From: Escarpia spicata
Lineage: Eukaryota; Annelida; Polychaeta; Sabellida; Siboglinidae
NCBI GenBank assembly: GCA_963995525.1
Contig: OZ023210.1
Span: 20,768,184-20,832,183 of the forward strand
Length of the DNA stretch: 64,000 nucleotides
Direction: 5' to 3'
Shown here: positions 38,965-51,100 of the stretch, one piece after another
How the letters are laid out: the number at the start of each line of letters is the position of its first letter
Position numbering within the stretch: the stretch's first letter is position 1
The notes under the pieces: generated by a model
Database searches by the model: none
What the model saw: only the letters and a program-made list of their open reading frames with translations
What the model was told of the DNA's origin: nothing
Translations under genes and position numbers: made by a program

Positions 38965-39060
38965 TACATAATAATAATAATACATTTTATTTAATATAGT
39001 GCCAGATCCAATTATAAATTGTTCGTGGCGCTTTACAACATGTAGAACCCAGATAGAGGT
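38965..39060. repeat. SINE/LINE tail-like repeat with GGCGCTTTACAAC
   Basis: TAATAATAATACATTTTATT, then AGTGCCAGATCC and GTGGCGCTTTACAAC. The GCGCTTTACA motif is also found in the tails of the SINE copies here (11270, 62660). This may be an isolated tail fragment. Confidence 0.45.
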
Positions 39061-40254
39061 AATAATGATGGCTAAATAAACATGCATTTTATAAAAGAAA
39101 TTCTTAAAAAATTAATATTAGTAAAATACAAATAAATACAGTAATTAAATAAATATACTAAAATGTATGTATTGTAGTGTATACGCACACATGTAATGCA
39201 TGTATGTGTGCTGTACTGTTTAGTTAAGAATTGCTGTAGTTTTATTATGTTGAATTACTGGGCATGAATGCACTGCTGAGCAGCCTACCTGCAGTTGGGG
39301 CGGCAAGCATAATTGTTGTCTACATCTGTCTCTAAGGGCTTTCATTTGTGAAGCTAGCGTTTGTGCCTAGTGAACATAACTGATATTGATTGGCAATATA
39401 TACCCGGTATTGCTTCAGTAGGATACATTCACTCACGTACCTATATTAAATATACCCATTCTTCTATGACCATGCATACACATATACGTGAACATTCTTG
39501 ATTGCTAAATATTGATGCATTTAGCAGAAATAACTAGGAACAGAGAATAGGATGTGCATAGTTGAGAAATATGTCTGAGTATCATTAACAACTGAATAAT
39601 GTATGATCACTCTTATAACAAAATCATTAGTGGTTGGATGAATAAGTAATGTCTGCTGGGTTGTGATTAACACAATTAATTTTTTGATAAATGCCACAGC
39701 AATAATAATGTGGCACATATTTACTGGATTGACAGACAGCACTGAGCAGTGTACAATGTGCACACCCATCTGCAGATTGTGCTGCACAAACTGTGTATCT
39801 GCAGATGATAAATTATATTTTTTTGTAGATCAAGTCTTGTTAAAAGTTGTCAAAAGTGGGCCCAAACCTCTCAACATATCTTATTTGAATGATAACCCAT
39901 ATCAAGGAAGCACAAAATACACAATGTGAAGCAATAGTATGCCTTAAATTAAAACCAACAAATCAGTGCCAAGAAAGGATGAAAGGTTGGCTCATTTGGC
40001 TGACAGCCAAATTAATTCAAGCAATTTGCAGGTCCACAGCACAATCTGTAGGTGTGCATGCAATATGCTGACCATAAGTAATCTGCATAAATGATGCAGG
40101 CCTACATATAAATTTATATATAGGCCTAATGTATAGAATAATTATGCCAATTTGTGCCACACTATATGTAGTACACTGGGGTAGATGACTGAGATGGTCT
40201 CTGTATATCCTCAAGCCTCTCATTGAACTTTGCATGCTGGTGTTGTTGGCCTAT

Positions 40255-40440
40255 CATTCCACACTGGCCGGTGCAGGTTGGAAAGGGGGCAAGTTGCCCC
40301 GGGCAATGTAGGTTGAATGAAATTACCCAAGTTTCGACATGGCAGCCAAACTAGTACCTAACCACCGCCCGACTGGCACTGGCATTCGAACCCCGGTCCC
40401 TCCGGTCGACAGTACAGAACTCTAACCACTGCACCCTATA
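40255..40440 (-). mobile_element. Second tRNA-derived SINE family
   Basis: On the minus strand it begins GGGTGCAGTGGTTAGAG (A box) and carries GGGGTTCGAATGCCAG (B box), followed by a non-tRNA body with GGCAACTTGCCCCC-type sequence. It differs from the 7316/62635 family in body sequence. About 185 bp. Confidence 0.7.
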
Positions 40441-40474
40441 AATATATGGCCCAATTTATAGTTTTTATATATAT

Positions 40475-41280
40475 CAGTCATCTTTGCTTCGCAGACGACA
40501 TACTCATATTCGCAACTATACCACAACTACAAAAAAAGTTTCAGGAGCTAGCTGATGAAAGTAAAAAACAAGGTCTGAAGATGAACATTTCGAAGACAAA
40601 ACTGATGCTAGAAAATGACACACCAATATTATATATAGCAACACCACGCAGATAGAGAATGTTGAAAGCTACTGCTATATGGGAAAACGATACAGTATCA
40701 GAGACAAAAACCAACCAAGACAAGGGGATTCAAGGAAGAATCACCACTGTCTGGACAGCATTCACCAAACACTGCAACATATTCAAGGGTAACTTTGGAA
40801 CCTGCTTGAAGAGACAAGTCTACAACTCATGCGTACTTCCAGCAGTGACACGCTGTGCAGAAATATGAGCACTCACCATCCAGGCAAAGAACAAGCTAGC
40901 AGCCGCACAAACAAAGATGGAAAGAAGTATGTTAAACATCACATATCGGGAGAGAAAAATAAACATCTGGGTAAGAGAGAAGACGAAGGTCATAGACATG
41001 ATAGAACAAATCAGAAGACAGAAGTTGACCTGGGCAGGGCACATCAGCAGACTACGAGATAACCGATGGACATCACGTATCACAACCTGGAGACTTTACG
41101 AAAGGAAACGATCTACAGGAAGACCGGCAAGATGGTGGAGAGATGAACTAGACGAGTACTTGAAGGACACCATCTGGCAGAGGATAGCACAAGACAGGCA
41201 GATTTCGAAACAACAAGCTGAGGCCTTTGCCTAGGCTTGGACAACCACGGGACACTATGGCTGCACAAAGATGATGGTAG
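40475..41280 (+). mobile_element. RTE/BovB-like LINE relic, 5'-truncated
   Basis: Frames give CFADDILIFATIPQLQKKFQ, QGLKMNISKTKLML, VWTAFTKHCNIF, KRQVYNSCVLPAVT and, in another frame, ERSMLNITYRERK, KTKVIDMIEQIRRQKLTWAG and STGRPARWWRDELDEYL. This is the C-terminal half of an endonuclease-reverse transcriptase in conserved order. At least two frameshifts and one stop show it is inactive. Confidence 0.8.
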
Positions 41281-41344
41281 TACACTCTACTCTATCTGAA
41301 TGGTGTTTACTGTGGCAGTCTTTGCATATAGGAATGCCTAAATG

Positions 41345-41480
41345 GTTCTAATTAAGCCTAGGCCAGGCTAAACTTTAGTCAGTTTAGGCTAAAGCCTAAA
41401 GTAGTAAAGGTTAAGCCTAGTAAAGGCTGCCTTAGCTGTGTCTATGGCTTAGCCTTAGGCTAATAGCAAATAGGCTATGG
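41345..41480. repeat. Cluster of AGGCTAAGCCT-type short palindromes
   Basis: Repeated AAGCCTA, TAGGCTA, AAAGCCTAAAG and TTAGCCTTAGGCTAA segments on both strands within about 135 bases, directly after the LINE relic. It could fold into several hairpins. Its role is unknown. Confidence 0.6.
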
Positions 41481-41660
41481 CTATGCACCACTGGAACTGG
41501 AGGTAATTAAGTCTAGCTGTATTATAGTGTAAGATATATACCAATAAGTTATACTCCATTGGCATTGCAGTCCAAAACATACATTTAAAGAAAAACTATG
41601 AAAATAAGCCACTCCTACGTTCGTGTACACATACTTGTCTACAGACTACACATTACGCAC

Positions 41661-41768
41661 CTGCCAATTCCCATCGACGTCGTCTCTTGCCATGTTCGTT
41701 TGGCCTTCTTTCTTGCGCTGCAGAATGCGAGCTTTCCTTAACGCTTCATAATGATATGCTTCTGTCAT
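41661..41768 (-). CDS. First coding exon of an unrecognised gene (36 codons)
   Basis: The ATG at 41766-41768 is preceded in frame by a TAA nine bases upstream, so the start is well defined. The exon encodes MTEAYHYEALRKARILQRKK and ends DDVDGNWQ before a good GTGCGT donor in phase 0. It is charged, with no signal peptide. I do not recognise the family. The partner exons may be 36603-36662 and the phase-2 terminal exons at 25-32 kb, but at least one more exon (phase 0 in, phase 2 out) would be needed. The region to the right (41770-42000) is relatively GC-rich and could hold the promoter. Confidence 0.5.
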
Positions 41769-43285
41769 CGTGAACTCTTATTGCTGATTTTCACACAATG
41801 TTCACTTCAGCTCGTTTAATAGTAGCATTAATTTCCCCACCAACAAACAGCCTTAGCTGACAAACGATGTTTGCTTGTTTTGGCTGCAAACCACATTCAG
41901 CAGCTTCGCATAGTTGCCATTGACAACCGGCTGTGCGCAAACTCAGAAGCGATCCCCGTTTCCCGCGAGTTTCCGTTTCACTTATTTCGTTAATATTGAA
42001 TTGTTTCAGTTATCCGAAAAAAATGTAATATTTGTGTGTAATGTATATAGTCATATAAGTGAGCATAAATGAGGAAATAATCATATGTATAAGACGTTGT
42101 GCTGTTGTGTGAAACGGATGGGGCTACAGGGTCGGCCACATAGCACCTTTACCAATATGAATTTTACATTATTCCCCACTTAGCTACTACAAAAAATAAT
42201 TTATACATTCCTTGGATATTGTTAACATAGAATACGTGCGAATTATAGCTCCACTACAATGAAGAAATTATATAAATACATTGTAAATCAGATACATTTG
42301 CGTGTTGAATAAGGTGTGGGGGCCACATTTTCTACAACACGGTATTCCTCACGGTGCGCAAAATCGGGTTAATTAACATCGATTCTGCGCAAGGTGCATG
42401 TGTTGGGGAAGTTGGGAAGCATTACTTACATTATAATTCCACTTCTAGCATAAAATATTTTACTTTCTAATGTATATATTGTGTATTTAGAAGGCAGAGT
42501 CCACTAAAATTCATCTAAGGTAGGTAATGATAAAATGAATGTTTAATTTCCAGTTAACAATGTGAAAATCGTATCCTGCGAACATGTGTGAGTGTCCTCA
42601 GTCGGCATTTGTCGACTGCGAAGAAAGCGAAATTGGGGTTGTGTGTGAATAAGAGTATGTATTCGTGTTGTAACGCTATATTTCTGTTGATGTATGTTTG
42701 CTGGTGACATTTCTTGTTGATGTAACAGCAGATACGACGATTATAAAAGCTATGAAATCAACGTTTCCTGACGAAAACTGACCTAGTTTTGATTGCGTCA
42801 AAAATATTCTAAGAAAGCCGGTTTTGTTGTGTATTGTTGGCATTGGTTCATTGTTACAATAAATTGACAATGTGATATCAGTAGTTTTAGACGTTTAATA
42901 TGGATTATACAAGTTGGAGGTTATCCGGCAATAATGTCTTACTGATGACATGTCAGGCTCAAGTGTTCAATGGATATAATGAGCAGTCTTCATTTTATTT
43001 TAATTACAACATTTTCATAGCAGACCGGCAAGTAATCTTCTTGAATTAAAAACTGTGCCAGTGATAACAGATGCAATATAATGTGATTGAACTGTGTAGC
43101 ACTCTGGACCAGTAAGCACAAATGCCCTTCCATTGTTCTGTACATGCTCTTTCTGCTTTGTATGTGTGCACATACTGTGCAATGCATGCCGACGACTACA
43201 AACCATTTATGGTGTTAAACACCAGAATATATTCTGATCAACTCAACATTACGTATTTTGCAATAGTTAACCCTAGATGTGACCG
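41769..43285. other. Non-coding stretch
   Basis: No exon or repeat that I can support. CpG-bearing sequence near 41920-41970 and 42330-42400 might be promoter-associated for the minus-strand gene starting at 41768. Confidence 0.3.
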
Positions 43286-43450
43286 GTATCCAGTGATCTT
43301 GGCCTTACGCGATCTCGGCCTGTGACCTCGGCCTGTTCGGGAGTATATTGTTGACCAGAAACGATAGCGGCATGAAGTCGGCTAGTGAATTCGGCCTGTG
43401 CAGCAATGAACTCGGCCTGTATAGCTAGTGATCTCGGCCTGTTTGAGTGA
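43286..43450 (+). repeat. Array of TGATCTCGGCCTGT motifs, left copy
   Basis: Five or six copies of (T)GA(T/A)CTCGGCCTGT spaced 15-45 bases apart. The inverse motif recurs at 45385-45470 and weakly at 46335-46375, so these may be the ends of an inverted-repeat element. Confidence 0.6.
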
Positions 43451-43984
43451 TGTTAGCCAGCGTTTTTTGTACAACATAATTACATTGTATTGTGATAACT
43501 GCTACATAATGTCCAATATGTTGCATGGTTATTTTCGACAGCAATCTCTGTTTTTTATAACATCGTTTTGTTGGGTTATTTATGTGAGGCAGTAACTTTT
43601 TCTGAACTACATCGCCTTATGGCGTTCTGCCCGTCAACAACATTTCATTAAACGTATAAGTTAAAACAAATTAGAGCTACGGTAAACTATATTAACGCAG
43701 TGATAACTGTCACTTGTTTGTGTGAGTATTGTCAAATCTTTGTGAACAGTAAATGTGGTGCGAGGCATTGACATTGTTTTGCGCCGACATCAATCGAATC
43801 GTTTCCCTTAATTCTACCAGTCGTAACTTCCGCGAATAGGCTTTCTGCGACTTGCAAAGTACAATTGGGGAAAGCAGAGCCGCAAGCAAACAATCAATTA
43901 CAGTCTTGTACTCGTAAACTATTATTTTCGCACTTTCATAAAATAAATTAAAATGTCATACTTTGGCGCTTGTAATGGAACCGG

Positions 43985-44150
43985 TAATGTTTAGTCCGTG
44001 ACACTCCCCTCTTTATAAAGCTGGGTGGTGCATAACATTCAAACCAATCGTAATTACTGTTTTTTTCTGATTGGTCTGGTTGTCTAATATCCCATGCAGT
44101 AACCAGCCTCGTAGCCCATTCTGACCAATCATCTTTATGGACCACGTGGA
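43985..44150 (-). promoter_or_regulatory. CCAAT/TATA promoter-like cluster
   Basis: On the minus strand two inverted and one direct CCAAT pentamers (44042, 44068, 44134) precede CTTTATAAAG at 44013-44022 with roughly promoter-like spacing. No transcript start or exon is visible immediately downstream. Confidence 0.25.
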
Positions 44151-45139
44151 CCCCCATATCGGCCCTTCTGAATAAATTAGTGAACTACATAGACACCCAC
44201 AAGGGCGTAAGAAACCGATCACGCCCCACTGATTTCTTTTGTAGCTACTCGCCAACGTCAAAGGGATGCTCCCTATACCCAACAGCGGTCGCAATGATGT
44301 AGGCTGTTATGCCCATGAAAACATTGTATAGAACAAAGACTACGCAGTTGGTGTTTTTGTGTTCTCGAGCAATTGCCAGTTATTACCATGATATCTCAGT
44401 ATTTGAAATTTTGTATACTTTAGCTTGTTTTTTTTAATGGTAACATAGACCCATAAATATATTTAGCAGGTAACCTTTTTTCTGAGGTAAATTTAGATGT
44501 GTTCCTGTAATGTGATACTTTCTGTGATAGAACTTCTAAACTTGAGCATTAAACATCTGTGTAAAGTTGAACATTCGTATTGCTTGCGTATTTTACGCCA
44601 GTGCACTTGTAGTTTAAATGATCACATCATTATAATTTCTTGTAATATTTCAGAAGTTTTGCGAGTACAATGTGATATTCGTGCTTGGAATTCACTAGCA
44701 CGTATATATGTGTGGTACCATATATGTCATACATGTTTTCTGTTTCCAACTAAATTTTCTTATCGATATTTTTGGTAATAGGCGGTGACTAGCAAACAAG
44801 TCGACCTTGCATACAATGATTACACCGATCAAACAAAGAACCTGCTCTGTGAAACAATACACGACTAACAAGCCAATTGTCGTGGCTTCCTCTTGTCTTA
44901 ACAAATCAAAGACAAGCAAAATTAAGAAATCTGCTCAGTGAAGCAATGCAGGAGTAGCAAGCCAATTACACTTTCACACTTTCTTAATGGACACAAATCA
45001 AAGATAGTGTTAACATGAAAAGATAACTAAAGGAGATTACGAGGCAAATTACAATGACACCCTATCTATCGTACATGTAATATTTAAATCTGATTCTTGT
45101 ATATTGTAATAATAAATTGGTTACGTAATTGTGACTTGA

Positions 45140-45290
45140 GCAATAACAACAATAGCATAAAATGGTTTTCCATAAAAAAATAATTAGAAATTGGGAAGAC
45201 ACTACAGAAAACAAGAGCAACTATTGACCTCAAACTTGGACAACTATTGACCGTTCATGGGGTAAGCACTTGCGGTAAGGTAAAAAGTAA
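45140..45290 (+). mobile_element. 3' end of a CR1/L2-like LINE
   Basis: It matches the tail of the LINE at 15290-16465: CACTACAGAAAAC, TTGG(A/G)CAA(C/T)TATTGACCGTTC and GGTAAG-type terminal repeats occur in the same order. It is a severely 5'-truncated copy with only untranslated tail. Confidence 0.75.
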
Positions 45291-45384
45291 GAATATGATC
45301 ACGACAGATCGTCAAAACATCTTTTTTGCATTGCATATTGTAACACAGATGGATCCAACTTCATTATTTCTGGTTAGAATCACT

Positions 45385-45470
45385 CACATAAAAAGGCCGA
45401 GATCACTCCTCGAGCAGGCTGCACAGCCGAGTTCACCGAAACAGGCCGAGATCACTGTGAACCATGTGAC
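45385..45470 (-). repeat. Array of ACAGGCCGAGATCAC motifs, right copy
   Basis: Contains AAAGGCCGAGATCACTC, CAGCCGAGTTCACCGAAAC and AGGCCGAGATCACTGTGAAC, the inverse of the motifs at 43286-43450. Confidence 0.6.
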
Positions 45471-46254
45471 CACTGAACATCCTCTGTAGCATATTGTTCT
45501 ATAAAAATCATAACTTTGCTAATATTTGTCATAAAATATGAATGATGTATCATTTTATTGGTAAAGGAATGCTTTATTATAATAACTATATTGCATACTA
45601 AAATTATAGGGATGTACTATCTGAACTTCATCCCAAAAAATAGTTTAAAAAAACTAAAATGTCATGCTGCCAGATAATTACTGAGTGGCTGAGTGTTTCT
45701 GCCAGCAGGGTAAAAGAATAAAATTACCCAAAAATAATTCTAGGGTACAGATACCTACCCAAAATAAACCCAGATTAATTTTTTTTTTAAATATTCTATG
45801 CAATGAAACTAATACTTGATGACGTTTTTAAAGAATGAGCCCTTGCCAACATGTTTATGCTAGCTATTCTGTGATTGGCTAAATGTGGTATTCACTGCGG
45901 GATTGAAGCCTTCACCTCAGGATAGAACATGGCATATTGGTAGGCTTAGTGTAAAGAATACGGCGTGCTGTCATGGCTGTACATTTTTCGCGATGTTTTT
46001 CGAGTATTCATTGTTTCTTGGTGAAGAAAAATAACCCAACAAGATGCCATACTACAGTTTACAATTTTCCTGCTGACTGTTACGTTTATTATTCATTCTC
46101 CTACCACCATAAGCTGGGTAGGATTTCCAACTCCAAATGCAGTTCCACAGTCTCACAATTGACTAACTCCATACCCAAATTCTTTTTTTTCTGGTGTAAA
46201 CCCTGTGGCTGTACGTGCTACATCCAGAGAGACAAATGTAGCCAAGTATGTTAG

Positions 46255-48088
46255 CTACCAAATAACACAAAAATGAAACAAATCCATTGAGGACTTTTAT
46301 TTTTATTATTTTTCCGACATAAAATAGGCTGATTCAAGCAGGCCGATCACTACCGAGCTCGTTACCGTTGCAACCGACGCACTCACCCAGAGAAACATTG
46401 TGCTACTAATTTGTTGAATTTTCATATAAAAAACACCCCAATGTTGCTCTAACTATCTGAACTAGTATAATAACCTTATTTATAAATACTGTCAGACATT
46501 TCGTTAAAATATTGACGCAGAAACTTGAAATAATCCAAAGTAAACTTTCAAAGTGGATAAGTTACCGAACACCACTCCACCATTTTGATTTTTGCTTTGG
46601 AGGGTTGATGACGCTACATTTGAAACTATGATTCTAATTCGCTGAATTGCCTCGGCCCACTGATATCATTTTTGGCAGATCAGCCAATGACAGAGCTTTA
46701 CATCAATACCACGTGTGCGGAAACTTTATGAATGGATGGGTAAATTCAAGGAGGACTTGACATCACCAAAATGTGGGTGTCAACCCTGTCACATGTTTTG
46801 TAAGCTAGATTGTGATTTTGTGTCATTGAATCTGCTGATGAATAAATATACACGATCTCAAAAAAATCTGTCAGCTATCCATAGATACCAAATGTTCGCA
46901 TGTCAGTTGTGCGTGATGGAAATGAAAATTGTTACAGCAAAGGCAGGTACGGTTGGGCCGAATTCAGCCCTGGCCACTCCGAGGGTTAAAATCAGGATTC
47001 ATCACTATTTGAACATTCTACATACATGCCTCTTCTTCCAACACAATTTCGCTTGTAAGAAAGAAATCTTTAGGTAGGCAGTTATCTTCAGTCTTTTGTA
47101 ATTTCAAACATCCATTTCAGTGCCACAGAGCCGATGACTGTTTTTGCCAAGAAGTGCCATGCAGCCGACTGCACTGATTTCGTTTTGCAACGTGTTCTAG
47201 CATTGGCTAGTGTCTATGACACCATTTTAAATTGACCAATAAGATAAATCATTACAAAAGGGATGTGTTCGGCTGCTGGTTTTACAATTGTGCTTAGATT
47301 TGTGCTAGTTTTACGGCAAAAATAAACCGGGAATCAACAGAAAATTAAATTTCATATGTTACTATGCAAAACACATGGGATGACTGTCTAAGCACATATA
47401 TTAGTGAAAGTAAATATGTTGTGTCGTCTGACTATTGCAGTTGTAGAACTAAATAGAAAGTTATCTGCCCTTTCAGGAAATGTATAGTTTACTTGGTGAT
47501 ATTTGAACACTAAGTGCATAATAAAACACGTTTAGAACAGTCTGCAAGTCTCAAAAAAGGTCTTGTACGTCAGCGCAATTTTGGCTGGCACTGCAACGGT
47601 TAAAGGGAGGCAGTCTGTTCCTAGTTTTCATTTAGTAATTAGTATAATGTTCTTAAGAGCTATGTTGAAGGTTACTGCTCGCCTAATTATGTTTAGTGAG
47701 CCTGTAACACCATTCGCAATTTTGGAAGTTGCTACCCAGAGCATCTTCAAATGGTCAACAAACCATCCAGTTTCAGAACAAGCTTTTTTGTTAATATTGA
47801 CGATGCAGGGTGAGTTAAACACATTACCCTTTGATGGTCAATGATTTTCACACGTTCAACACAGCAGACTTACAAATGACTAATTCTGGGTAGAGGAACA
47901 GGCTGCTTCCCTTCCCTCATAGGTCGTACATGTACAGTTTCAACTGCGCTTGAGCATTTGTGGAATTGAAGATGCAGTGCAATGAGGTTTTCAGTGGCTG
48001 GCATTTTGTAAGACGTATGCTCTAGATACAGCTATGGATGAGCTTATTACTACAAACATGCTCTACAATGTGATTTATAATGTTTCAG
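46255..48088. other. Non-coding stretch upstream of G3BP
   Basis: Presumed promoter and 5' UTR exon or intron region of G3BP. I see no confident exon. A frame at 46715-47077 contains a Cys-rich stretch (KCGCQPCHMFC) but nothing recognisable. A TGTTTCAG acceptor at 48081-48088 ends the region. Confidence 0.4.
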
Positions 48089-48111
48089 TTTACCAAGAAG
48101 TTGTCAACGTC

Positions 48112-51100
48112 ATGGTCATGGAAACACCTAGCCCACAGTGTGTTGGTCGCGAGTTTGTCCGCCAGTATTACACCCTCCTTCACGAGGCCCCAGATTACTT
48201 GCACAGGTATAGTTTACATATTCTGTAAAATGTTCTTGTTTTGCCATTATCACTAGATTAATTGAATGTTTTACTTACATATTTTTCATTGGTACCAAAA
48301 ATTTTGACAAACAATGAAGGTGTATACATTTACTTTATCTTATAGTTAGACATGTTTAGGCAAAGGTTGCCAAATGTTGTATATTTAACATTTACTTTCA
48401 AGCAAAGCAAAACAGCTTTGTTTGTAAGTTTCTCAGGTTTGTAAGACACCTAACTTGTGATTTTGCCCCAGGTATGCTTATTATTTTTAAGGGGAGAAAA
48501 TTGGCTAAGTGCATTTGCATTATATTTGGTATACTTTACTTTGCAGGTTTTACAGTCATGACTCCAGTTTTGTGCATGGAGGAGTGGAGAAACCTGGTGA
48601 GGAGCAGCCCCCTGTTAGGGGACAGTCGGTACGTGTGCACATTGTGTGTCAAGTGTAGAGAGAACTGGTTGATACAGTTTATTGTTATGCATTGGAAATT
48701 TCTTAATCCAGACCCCAAAAATCTGTAATTTTTGACATCCCGACATCATTCCATTGGAACAGGATTTCCAAGTGCCAATGAAGCCTAATGTATCCTGATG
48801 TGCGTGATCTGTTTTCCGAGGGAACATTGCTAATTCAGACTAATACATCAGAGACAAACGTTTCAGGATAACCTAGTTTGTACTGTATTCTGGTTAGAAA
48901 ATGAAGTTATCCTTATATATCAACTGTTGTTTTGACATTCGTATATCACCCGTTGGTGAGGTGAAAGTGGGAATACAGTAACAACTGTGAACTGATACAT
49001 GTCTAACAGCAGCATCCAGCACAACAATTGTGTGTGTGCAGTTTTGGTGGATACCTCATATGCATGGGAAAAAAAACATTTTGAAAGTGTTTGAAAATAA
49101 ATTTGTAATGGAGAAATCTAAAGTTGTATTATTGTTGAGAAGTGAAACATATGCGTTATGTTTGTAGGAGATTAATAAGAAGATAGTTTCTCTGAACTTC
49201 AATGACTGCCATGCAAAGATTCGCCAGGTGGACAGCCAGGCTACAGTGGGAAATGCAGTTGTCGTGCAGGTAAATTTGGGTAGTATCGTAAATATTAAGT
49301 GAATGAGAATTATTTTAAATTGGCAATTTCAATCAGATATGTAATGTACATGAAAAGCTTACTGTACTATTTTAAGAATGTAGTTGATGGTCAGTATAAT
49401 TGTTCGACATAGTTACAGACTTTTGGTAAAAGTTGCAACTATGACTACTACTTTGGGGATCATCTCAGAACGTCGATGTCTGATATCAGACAAAGTTACT
49501 TTCATCTGGCCTCAGCCCCAACCCCACCAGAAAGTTTCTAAAGATTGATGTGATGATACTAACAGTATGCTACCGGTCAGAAGCATAAAATATCAATGTC
49601 CAGTGCCAGATGAAACTGCCTCTGACCCACCCACCCCAGCCCCAAATGAAAGTAATTTTACCTGATAGAGGACATTCACATGCTGAGATGATCCCTTTGG
49701 GATTAAATAACCACTCTGATGTTGGGCTGTTGGCCAACTTTGGCTGTGTAGGTGACAGGAGAGTTGTCAAACAACGGACAGCCCATGCGTCGCTTCATGC
49801 AGACGTTTGTGTTGGCGCTTCAGTCGCCGAAGAAATACTATGTACACAACGACATCTTCCGCTACCAAGATGAGGTTTTCCATGACAATGACACTCAGAC
49901 GGAGATCCAGGATGAAACTGTGGGTGAGTCTCAGCGGGTCAGGTGTCCTTTATGTATGAAATAGAGTAGCGCGTTAGAGGGTGGGGAATTATACAAATTA
50001 TTTAGTCGAGTTAATTGTCTCTCGCAGGAGTTGGATAAGGGAGGAAGAACAAGCCTACACGTGTATGTTATGTATTGGCAACACACTGCATTTGTGTTGT
50101 ACGTGTAGATTGATTGACAGTTTTGCAACATTGTTGTCATTAAAAATGTATTTGTGTTTAAATCACAGCTGTTATTGTACACTGCATCAGAACACATGAT
50201 GAGCATATTATGCACAAGAAAAACTGCTTTTCTCCAAATCCATCACATTGGCCTATTTCTTCACCGTTCCATGTCTACTAAACGCAATTTCTAAATGTTT
50301 GGTAGGTGATCATTTTGGATTTGTTTTGAAAGTAATGAATATGTTGATTTGCAGACTCTGAGCCTGACAATGTGGAGACAGGATCACAACCAGAGGCTGT
50401 ACCTGAACCCAGTGTTTCCCCATTCTACGAGCACCAAGAAGTGCAACCAATGAGGTAAGCATCAATTGTATTTAATAAAAATAAGTTTTCTGTAAAACAA
50501 ATGCAACACATTTTGCACCATAGACAAAGAAATTGTCATCCGAATAATATTCACATTTGGTGGAGAAAATTGTAATCCATTCTCATCAATAAGACTAGCT
50601 TGTTTCTTTGAAGTCATTAAAATATATTGGAACAATTGTCATTCTTGTTTTGAAGTGCACTTTGGTGAAATTTACTTGGCTGATTCATCGAGAGACTTGG
50701 GTCATTTCATCATCACCATTGGTCTCAAAAATAGATTACATCATTTCAGAAATATTTGCTTAGTGTGTTGACAAATGAAATGGAAAGACGGAGAAAGAAT
50801 AATAATAAACATTATTTACAATAACCTTATAAAATATACATTTTGTCTTCCTAAGGGTCACGAGTTTAAAACATAAATTACAGTTAAATGTATAGTTATG
50901 TAAAACGAAAAAATTACATAAAAGCATTTTGTATAAATATAAATAAACATTTAAACAAATATTATATTGATGACATTTAAAAAATTAAAACCACAAAGAA
51001 TATTGGTAAAATATAGCATCAATAAATTGTGTAAATGTGTTGTATATGTCATGTGTTACTGCATAGTACATCTGTTGTAGCAATGGCAACATGCATGCAG

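Noticed and set aside
44013..44294. Minus-strand 93-codon frame
   Set aside because: No homology, no splice support, and it overlaps another frame and the CCAAT/TATA-like cluster.
46715..47077. Upstream G3BP coding exon
   Set aside because: The G3BP coding sequence is already complete from the ATG at 48112, and this frame has no NTF2 similarity.
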